DNA of 10,556 nt from Eubacterium sp. (GTDB lineage: Bacteria; Bacillota; Clostridia; Oscillospirales; Acutalibacteraceae), in the NCBI GenBank assembly GCA_029059925.1, contig JAIDVA010000121.1:1-10556 (forward strand), written 5' to 3'. The notes under the pieces were generated by a model that saw only the letters and a list, made by a program, of their open reading frames with translations, did no database searches and was not told the DNA's origin. Shown here in pieces: positions 5,343 through 10,556 of the stretch. A program made the translations under genes and the position numbers. The first letter of the stretch is position 1. Every line of letters begins with the position of its first letter.

Positions 5343-6707
5343 TTGGCAAAGACTATTGCAGCGGTTGCAACAGGCAACAGTGCTTCAGGAATAGGTGTTA
5401 TCCGTATAAGCGGTGATGATGCAGTTGAAATTGCACAAAAGGTTTTCAAAGCAATTGATGGTACTCCCCTTTCAGCACTCAAGGGCTACACTGCAAAATT
5501 CGGCAATGTTTATGCTGATGGCGAAAGCTTTGACAATGCAGTTGCTCTTGTGTTCAGAAATCCTAAAAGCTATACCGGTGAGGACGTTGTGGAGCTTTCT
5601 GTTCACGGCGGAATTTTTATTGTTGAAAAAACTCTGGAGGCTGTGTTTGCGGCAGGTGCCGTTCCTGCACAGGCGGGTGAATTTACAAAAAGAGCCTTTT
5701 TAAACGGAAAGATGGATCTGGCACAGGCAGAGGGTGTTGCCGCACTTATTTCTGCACAGGGTCAGGAGGCAGCAAAGGCATCCTTCAATTTACTGCAGGG
5801 TTCTTTGAGCAATAAAATTTCACAGGTGCTTGATAAAATGATTGAATGCAGTGCATCAATGGCGGCTTGGGTTGATTATCCTGATGAGGAAATACCCGAG
5901 CTTGAGGAGGATGCACTCAAAAAAGTACTTACAGAATCAAAATCGGCACTTTATGATTTGATAAAAAATTATGAAAACGGAATCGTTATGACACAGGGTG
6001 TTGATACCGCGATTGTCGGCAGACCGAATGCCGGAAAATCCACGCTTATGAATATGCTTTCGGGTGTAGAGAAAAGTATCGTTACACACATAGAGGGTAC
6101 AACCCGTGATATTGTTGAAAATTCTGTTCGTCTTGGCAATATGGTTTTGCATCTTTCCGATACTGCCGGTATCAGAGAGAGTGAGGATGTTGTTGAATCA
6201 ATCGGTATCAAGAAGGCACTTGAAAAAATAGACAGTGCGTCACTGATACTTGCAGTTTTCGACAGCTCTGTACCGCTTAATTCTGATGATGAAATGCTGA
6301 TTGAAAGCTGTAAAAATAAGCCCTGTGTGGCTGTTGTTAACAAAACTGACCTTGAATCAAAAATTGATTTGGCAGTTATCGAGTCAAATTTTGATAAAAT
6401 TGTTTATATTTCTGCTAAAAATAATGATGGCACTGCCGAGCTTGAAAAGGCAGTTAAGGAAATTCTTGGCGTTCAGGGCTTTGATTCCTCACAGCCGATT
6501 TTAGCAAATAAAAGACAAAAGCTTTGTGTATCAAATGCCTATGACCATATAAGTCAGGCACTTGATGGTGCAGAAATAGGCATTACCTATGACGCAATTA
6601 ATGTTATGATTGACAGTGCAGTTGATGAGCTTCTGTCACTTACAGGTAAAAAAGCAACGCAGGAAGTTGTTAATAATATATTCAGTCGTTTTTGTGTCGG
6701 TAAATAA
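5343..6707 (+). CDS. mnmE: tRNA uridine-5-carboxymethylaminomethyl modification GTPase MnmE
   Basis: A 454-residue GTPase that, with MnmG, installs the cmnm5 group on U34 of certain tRNAs using a tetrahydrofolate-derived one-carbon unit. I place the start at TTG 5343 (MAKTIAAVATGNS) because GGAGGGG at 5331-5337 sits correctly for it; a GTG at 5328 would put that site inside the gene. The N-terminal folate-binding domain (1-115) contains YTGEDVVE and HGG. The G domain has the P-loop GRPNAGKS (226-233), GTTRDIVE (252-259), DTAGI (273-277), NKTD (343-346) and SAK (367-369). The C-terminal FCVGK (450-454) carries the catalytic cysteine. All elements are intact. It follows the khpB terminator and is separated from mnmG by a repeat-filled gap. 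Confidence 0.96.
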   Translation: MAKTIAAVATGNSASGIGVIRISGDDAVEIAQKVFKAIDGTPLSALKGYTAKFGNVYADGESFDNAVALVFRNPKSYTGEDVVELSVHGGIFIVEKTLEAVFAAGAVPAQAGEFTKRAFLNGKMDLAQAEGVAALISAQGQEAAKASFNLLQGSLSNKISQVLDKMIECSASMAAWVDYPDEEIPELEEDALKKVLTESKSALYDLIKNYENGIVMTQGVDTAIVGRPNAGKSTLMNMLSGVEKSIVTHIEGTTRDIVENSVRLGNMVLHLSDTAGIRESEDVVESIGIKKALEKIDSASLILAVFDSSVPLNSDDEMLIESCKNKPCVAVVNKTDLESKIDLAVIESNFDKIVYISAKNNDGTAELEKAVKEILGVQGFDSSQPILANKRQKLCVSNAYDHISQALDGAEIGITYDAINVMIDSAVDELLSLTGKKATQEVVNNIFSRFCVGK

Positions 6708-6733
6708 ATTTTAGTAAGCGTAGGTTAAATAAT

Positions 6734-6871
6734 CGTAGGGAACGATGCCCACATCGCAGTGTGACAAAAGGGTTCACGTAAAGTGTAGATTACGCGGTTC
6801 GTAGGGGCGCACATTGTGCCCCGCCGACATTACTGTTGTGCCCACAGGCGAACGATGTTCGCCCCTACGGG
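6734..6871. repeat. palindrome-rich intergenic repeat between mnmE and mnmG
   Basis: The 221-bp gap (6708-6928) holds no plausible gene. It contains an element locally richer in GC than its surroundings. CGTAGGGGCG (6800-6809) and its exact complement (6860-6869) bound a 70-bp unit. Inside are GGGGCGCA-CAT-TGTGCCCC (6804-6822) and GGCGAAC-GAT-GTTCGCC (6847-6863). Upstream, CGTAGGG (6734-6740) and GAACGATG (6740-6747) repeat the same words, and CGATG-CCCA-CATCG (6743-6756) forms another hairpin. The shared vocabulary suggests copies of one dispersed repeat family, perhaps REP-like or a degenerate non-autonomous element. No transposase or clear target duplication is visible. No good mnmG promoter was seen in the gap. 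Confidence 0.65.
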
Positions 6872-6928
6872 TAATACCTCAACCCAACGCTGAACTATAA
6901 ATAGATTTTTAATAAACGGAGCAGGTTT

Positions 6929-8794
6929 ATGGAATATTTTTCAGGAGAATATGATGTAATTGTAATTGGTGCAGGGCATGCAGGAATTGAGGCGTGTCTT
7001 GCATCTGCACGTCTTGGCTGCAAAACAGCAGTCTTTACAATCAACCTGGATTGGGTTGGCAATATGCCTTGTAATCCGTCAATCGGCGGAACATCAAAGG
7101 GTCATCTTGTGCGTGAGATTGATGCTCTCGGCGGTGAAATGGGCAAGGCTGCTGATAAATATTCACTCCAGTCCCGTATGCTTAACTTAGGAAAAGGACC
7201 TGCCGTTCATTCACTCAGAGCACAGATTGACAGACGTGAATACTCTGCCGGTATGAAGCATACACTTGAGCTGCAGGAAAATCTTGATATCAGACAGGGC
7301 GAAATTGTAGACATCAAAAAGCTTGATGATGGTATGTGGCAGGTAAAAACAAGGCTTGAGGCATTGTTTACAGCTAAGGCAGTTATTATTGCAACAGGTA
7401 CATTTTTGGGCGGAAGAGTATATATTGGTGACATATCATATGAAAGCGGACCTGACGGAATGTTCCCTGCTGTAGATTTGGCAGCGGCTCTTAAAAAACT
7501 GAACATTCCGCTCAGGAGATTCAAAACAGGTACTCCACCAAGAATCAACAGGCAGTCCATTGATTTCAGTAATCTTGAAGTTCAGGGCGGTGATGAGGAG
7601 ACTGTTCCCTTCAGCTTTGATACGGAGACTGCACCTGAGAACAAGGTATGCTGTCATGTTACTTACACAAATGATGCTACGAAACAGATTATTCTTGATA
7701 ATCTGCACAGAAGTCCGATGTATTCAGGCAAAATTGAAGGCAAAGGACCTCGCTATTGCCCAAGCTTTGAGGATAAAATTGTAAGATTTTCAGATAAACA
7801 AAGACATCAGCTGTTTATTGAGCCTTGCGGACTGAATACGGAAGAGATGTATCTGCAGGGCCTGTCTTCATCTCTTCCTGAAGATGTTCAGCTGGAATTC
7901 ATACACACAATCCCCGGACTTGAGAATGCGCAGGTTATGCGTACGGCATATGCGATTGAATATGATTGTGTTGACCCCACTGCACTTAAGGCTACTCTTG
8001 AGTTCAATGATATTGAGGGACTTTATGGTGCAGGTCAGTTCAATGGCTCAAGCGGATATGAGGAAGCTGCTGCGCAGGGGCTTGTTGCCGGAATAAATGC
8101 CGCTCTTAAAATCAAAGGAAAAGAGCCTTTGATTTTAGACAGGGGTGGATCGTATATCGGAACACTTATTGATGATTTGGTTACAAAGGGCTGTACGGAT
8201 CCGTACAGAATGATGACAAGCCGAAGTGAATACCGTTTAGTTCTTAGACAAGATAACGCGGATGTTCGATTAACTCCGATAGGTTACAAAATAGGCTTGA
8301 TTTCCCGCTCAAGATATGATAAATTTTTATTAAAGGAAGAAAATGTTAAGGCAGAGTTTAAAAGAATCAGTGAAAAATCACTTCCTTTGACCGATACCTT
8401 GCAGAAGGTCCTTGTTGACTGCGGTACTACCCCGTTGGAGCGTGGATGTAAAATGCTTGAGTTAATCAAGAGACCGCAGGTCACATATAAAGCACTCACT
8501 CCCGTTGATGATGACAGACCTGATTTGCCTAAGGAGGTTTTTGAGCAGGTTGAAATTGCTGTTAAGTATGAAGGCTATATTGCCAGACAGGAGCAGCAAA
8601 TCAAGGAAATGCGCAGAATTGAGTGCAAAAAAATACCCGAGGATATGGACTATTGTTCATTAAAAGGTTTAAGACTTGAGGCAGTTGAAAAGCTGTCAAA
8701 AATCCGACCTGAAAATTTAGGTCAGGCAAGCAGAATAAGTGGTGTTAACCCCGCAGATGTTGCTGCACTGAATATAATATTGGAGTCATTATGA
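6929..8794 (+). CDS. mnmG: tRNA uridine-5-carboxymethylaminomethyl modification enzyme MnmG (GidA)
   Basis: A 621-residue FAD-dependent partner of MnmE in wobble-uridine modification of tRNA. The N-terminal dinucleotide-binding motif is VIVIGAGHAGIEA (10-22, glycines 14, 16 and 19). The family signature MPCNPSIGGTSKGHLVREID covers 46-65, and a second signature, GKGPRYCPSFEDK, 271-283, includes Cys277. TGTFLGGRVYIG lies at 146-157 and the FAD-contacting GAGQFNGSSGYEEAAAQG near 367-384. The C-terminal helical domain (about 550-621), which contacts MnmE and tRNA, is complete, and total length is normal. GGAG at 6918-6921 supports the ATG. The stop overlaps the rsmG start in ATGA, so these two are coupled. 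Confidence 0.97.
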   Translation: MEYFSGEYDVIVIGAGHAGIEACLASARLGCKTAVFTINLDWVGNMPCNPSIGGTSKGHLVREIDALGGEMGKAADKYSLQSRMLNLGKGPAVHSLRAQIDRREYSAGMKHTLELQENLDIRQGEIVDIKKLDDGMWQVKTRLEALFTAKAVIIATGTFLGGRVYIGDISYESGPDGMFPAVDLAAALKKLNIPLRRFKTGTPPRINRQSIDFSNLEVQGGDEETVPFSFDTETAPENKVCCHVTYTNDATKQIILDNLHRSPMYSGKIEGKGPRYCPSFEDKIVRFSDKQRHQLFIEPCGLNTEEMYLQGLSSSLPEDVQLEFIHTIPGLENAQVMRTAYAIEYDCVDPTALKATLEFNDIEGLYGAGQFNGSSGYEEAAAQGLVAGINAALKIKGKEPLILDRGGSYIGTLIDDLVTKGCTDPYRMMTSRSEYRLVLRQDNADVRLTPIGYKIGLISRSRYDKFLLKEENVKAEFKRISEKSLPLTDTLQKVLVDCGTTPLERGCKMLELIKRPQVTYKALTPVDDDRPDLPKEVFEQVEIAVKYEGYIARQEQQIKEMRRIECKKIPEDMDYCSLKGLRLEAVEKLSKIRPENLGQASRISGVNPADVAALNIILESL

Positions 8795-9501
8795 TAAATT
8801 CTGATTTACTTAAAACAGGAGTAAATGAAATTGGGGCAGAACTCGATTCCTACGCGATAGATAGATTTGATTCATATGCTGAGCGACTTGTTCGCTGGAA
8901 TGAGCATGTTAATCTTACAGCTATAACCGACCCGGACGAGATTGTTATAAAGCATTTTGTTGATAGTCTTTATCCGCTGAGATATGTGCAGATGAAGGCC
9001 GGTCAGAAGCTTATTGATATCGGAACGGGAGCCGGCTTCCCTGCATTACCGCTGCTGATTGTTAATCCGGGCCTTGAAGTTAATTTTGTTGACAGTGTAG
9101 GCAAAAAGCTTGGATTTGTTAAGGATGTACTGCGCAATTCGGGCTTGGTTGCGACTATAACACATTGCCGTGCTGAAGAAATCAGTAAGAATGATGAGCA
9201 TCGCGAGCAGTATGACTATGCAACAGCGAGAGCAGTTGCACCGCTCAATGTTTTGTGTGAGTATGGACTGCCTTTTGTTAAGGTCGGCGGATTGTTTATT
9301 GCTCTCAAAGGTTCAAGCGGAGAAGAAGAATTGCACAATGCAAAGGATGCAATTAAGACACTTGGCGGTGAGCTTGCTAAGTTTGATGAGTACACCTTGC
9401 CAAATGGTGATAAAAGAAGTATAGTGATTATCAGAAAGATATCGCAGACTCCGACAAAATATCCGAGAAAGTCTAAAAAAATAGATACCAAGCCACTCTA
9501 A
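8791..9501 (+). CDS. rsmG: 16S rRNA (guanine(527)-N7)-methyltransferase
   Basis: A 236-residue SAM-dependent methyltransferase (GidB) that methylates N7 of G527 in the decoding region of 16S rRNA; loss gives low-level streptomycin resistance in several bacteria. The N-terminal helix contains RLVRWNEHVNLTAIT (32-46), a strong family marker. SAM motif I is DIGTGAGFPALPL (76-88). ATARAVAPL is at 144-152 and the core strand GGLFIALKG at 166-174. The usual C-terminal PRKxGTPxKxPL region is altered to PRKSKKIDTKPL. GGAG at 8782-8785 inside mnmG, plus the 4-bp ATGA overlap, sets the start. It is followed by a hairpin and noc. Confidence 0.96.
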   Translation: MINSDLLKTGVNEIGAELDSYAIDRFDSYAERLVRWNEHVNLTAITDPDEIVIKHFVDSLYPLRYVQMKAGQKLIDIGTGAGFPALPLLIVNPGLEVNFVDSVGKKLGFVKDVLRNSGLVATITHCRAEEISKNDEHREQYDYATARAVAPLNVLCEYGLPFVKVGGLFIALKGSSGEEELHNAKDAIKTLGGELAKFDEYTLPNGDKRSIVIIRKISQTPTKYPRKSKKIDTKPL

Positions 9502-9522
9502 AGCTACATATATATGTCGAAG

Positions 9523-9557
9523 ATAAAGGATTTCCCACGATGGGAAATCCTTTATTT
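9523..9557. terminator. 15-bp perfect hairpin between rsmG and noc; possible terminator or Noc-site-like element
   Basis: Positions 9523-9537 pair without mismatch with 9541-9555 around a 3-nt loop (CGA). It starts 21 bp after the rsmG stop. The downstream T-rich stretch (TTTATTTC) is interrupted, so termination may be inefficient. The arms contain ATTTCCC (9530-9536) and GGGAAAT (9542-9548), the two halves of the published Noc binding site ATTTCCCGGGAAAT, here separated by 5 bp. A TG-extended -10-like TATAGT (9574-9579) follows, but no clear -35. Confidence 0.55.
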
Positions 9558-9600
9558 CATATAAACAATGTGGTATAGTTATATCAAGGAGATGAGGCGG

Positions 9601-10419
9601 TTGGATCAAATAATTCAAATACCTACAGAAAAATTATTACCAAACCCCTATCAGCCACGAAAGCAGTTTAAAAGTGAGGACATGCTATCACTTTCAGAGT
9701 CAATAAAAGAAAATGGAGTCTTGCAGCCCCTTTTATGCCGACAAATCAACAACAGCGATTATTATGAGGTAATTGCAGGTGAAAGACGACTGCGAGCTTC
9801 AATACTTGCTAATATGCAGACTGTTCCTTGTGTAATAATCGACTGTGATTATGAGTCAAGTGCTGTGTTCTCTATATTGGAAAACATACAGAGAAGTGAT
9901 CTTGACTTCTTTGAAGAAGCACAGGCAATCAGTCAGCTTATCAATCATTTTGGCATGACGCAGGAACAGATAGGGAAAAAACTCGGAAAAAGTCAGTCCT
10001 CGCTGTCGAATAAATTGAGATTGCTCAAATTACCTGTCGATGTAAGATACTTCATAGAGCATGAGGGACTTACTGAAAGACATGCACGTGCATTGCTGAG
10101 GCTTGACAGTGAAAAGGATATGTGGACAACCCTTAAGCTGATTAAGGAAAAGCATCTGAATGTTGAGCAGACAGAGGCTTACATAGATACAATAACAGAT
10201 AAAAAGATAAAGCCGCGCAGGAATGTGGTTAAAATCTTTAAAGATGTAAGAATTTTTGTTAATACAGTCAACAGAGCTATCCAAACAATGAAGGATGCAG
10301 GCATTGACGCAGAATCGGACAAGACCGAGACAGAAGAATATATAGAATTTCGAGTAAGAATACCAAAGGATGCACAGAATGCTGCACAGAACACGCACAA
10401 GTGTACTAACCCTGCTTAA
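9601..10419 (+). CDS. noc: nucleoid occlusion protein Noc (ParB family)
   Basis: A 272-residue ParB-family CTPase/DNA clamp; Noc spreads from its sites, tethers DNA to the membrane and blocks division over the nucleoid. I choose TTG 9601 because AAGGAG at 9586-9591 is well spaced for it; an in-frame ATG at 9568 lacks such a site and would add 11 residues. Numbering from TTG: NPYQPR at 15-20, the CTP-binding GERRLR at 60-65, ENIQR at 94-98, and the HTH domain at 119-145. The four residues that separate Noc from ParB specificity are Q132, K138, K143 and R160, all Noc type. The C-terminal region (DVRIFVNTV...RVRIPK) resembles Noc dimerisation domains. With the TTG start, the N-terminal amphipathic membrane helix of B. 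subtilis Noc is missing. The position after rsmG matches noc in other Firmicutes. Confidence 0.88.
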   Translation: MDQIIQIPTEKLLPNPYQPRKQFKSEDMLSLSESIKENGVLQPLLCRQINNSDYYEVIAGERRLRASILANMQTVPCVIIDCDYESSAVFSILENIQRSDLDFFEEAQAISQLINHFGMTQEQIGKKLGKSQSSLSNKLRLLKLPVDVRYFIEHEGLTERHARALLRLDSEKDMWTTLKLIKEKHLNVEQTEAYIDTITDKKIKPRRNVVKIFKDVRIFVNTVNRAIQTMKDAGIDAESDKTETEEYIEFRVRIPKDAQNAAQNTHKCTNPA

Positions 10420-10437
10420 AACGGGAAACCGTTTTAA
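10416..10437 (+). terminator. hairpin overlapping the noc stop codon
   Basis: A 9-bp perfect stem (10416-10424 with 10429-10437) closed by a GAAA tetraloop. It includes the noc TAA. Its 3' side contains four Us within the stem and no clean tail, so it may be an mRNA-end stabiliser or the weaker of two tandem terminators. Confidence 0.5.
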
Positions 10438-10463
10438 CATATTCTCCTCTTTTCATCACGTGG

Positions 10464-10489
10464 AAAAAACGGGCGCGAGCTCGTTTTTT
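10464..10489. terminator. strong, potentially bidirectional intrinsic terminator after noc
   Basis: Positions 10464-10474 pair with 10479-10489 (11 bp, one G-T), with a GCGA loop of the stable GNRA class. Six As on the left and six Ts on the right could serve both directions. It ends noc transcription and insulates the next gene. Confidence 0.82.
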
Positions 10490-10524
10490 CTGCGTTTATA
10501 GGGATAAAGTATATCGCAGTATTA

Positions 10525-10554
10525 TTTTCACTTGTGTTTCATGTGAAATATAAT
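10525..10554 (+). promoter_or_regulatory. probable promoter of the gene beyond the window
   Basis: A perfect TATAAT (10549-10554) has a TTTTCA -35-like hexamer (10525-10530, four of six matches) 18 bp upstream. It follows the noc terminator, so it probably serves the next gene, likely soj/parA by usual gene order. The parS-like site fills its spacer. Confidence 0.5.
10535..10550. promoter_or_regulatory. parS: parS-like centromere site
   Basis: TGTTTCATGTGAAATA matches the B. subtilis parS consensus TGTTTCACGTGAAACA at 14 of 16 positions. The differences are C to T at positions 8 and 15, and the first breaks the central palindrome. The location just beyond noc, where soj-spo0J normally follows near the origin, supports a real site. 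It lies in the spacer of a probable promoter and touches its -10. Confidence 0.6.
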
Positions 10555-10556
10555 AC

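Noticed and set aside
6708..6928. Structured riboswitch or ncRNA between mnmE and mnmG
   Set aside because: The several independent palindromes sharing the same words in both orientations fit a dispersed repeat better than one folded regulatory RNA, though this is not excluded.
9506..9517. 12-bp palindrome ACATATATATGT after rsmG
   Set aside because: Alternating AT sequence is self-complementary by composition; nothing else supports a function.
10030..10440. 136-codon minus-strand open frame opposite noc
   Set aside because: It is antisense to a well-conserved ParB-family coding region, with Cys/Ser/Leu-rich low-information sequence and no known domain.
10457..10462. CACGTG core after noc considered as a second parS
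   Set aside because: The flanks fit poorly; only about 11 of 16 positions match parS, and the site merges into the A-run of the terminator stem.

Overview
This window is low-GC bacterial DNA carrying the conserved block that sits beside the replication origin in Firmicutes: rpmH, rnpA, yidD, yidC, khpB (jag), mnmE, mnmG, rsmG, noc. The protein sequences, the KH/R3H protein, a Noc-type ParB paralogue and strong GGAGG-type ribosome binding sites point to a member of the Clostridia, probably near Oscillospiraceae/Ruminococcaceae. The family-level placement is inference. Every gene reads as intact; I see no frameshifts, tRNAs, rRNAs, CRISPR array or insertion sequence.

Left region (1-2400): a histidine-phosphatase-family gene (minus strand) and an XRE-type regulator gene (plus strand) diverge from a 114-bp gap holding three related partial palindromes that look like operators. 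The regulator converges on mtnN (minus strand). Their stop codons overlap in TTAA, and the regulator's likely terminator lies inside the mtnN coding sequence. mtnN diverges from rpmH; in many Firmicutes that position is held by dnaA and oriC, which are absent here.

Central region (2366-5310): a near-consensus promoter drives rpmH-rnpA-yidD-yidC-khpB, tightly packed with 4-bp and 1-bp overlaps and closed by an intrinsic terminator. These genes make ribosomal protein L34, the RNase P protein, the YidD/YidC membrane-insertion machinery and an RNA-binding KhpB protein. rpmH is only 44 codons long and easily missed.

Right region (5343-10556): mnmE and mnmG, the two subunits of the tRNA U34 cmnm5 modification enzyme, are separated by a 221-bp gap filled with a palindrome-rich repeat. 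mnmG overlaps rsmG by 4 bp. After a 15-bp perfect hairpin comes noc, a nucleoid-occlusion ParB-family gene whose four DNA-specificity residues match Noc rather than ParB. Two hairpins end noc, and a parS-like site overlapping a promoter -10 lies at the window edge, probably ahead of soj/spo0J.

This is mainly a housekeeping region, and I found no evidence of a new multi-gene system. The most interesting signals are regulatory: the three-site operator region, the terminator embedded in an opposing gene, Noc-half-site arms in the hairpin upstream of noc, the ambiguous noc start that decides whether a membrane-binding helix exists, and the parS-like site.
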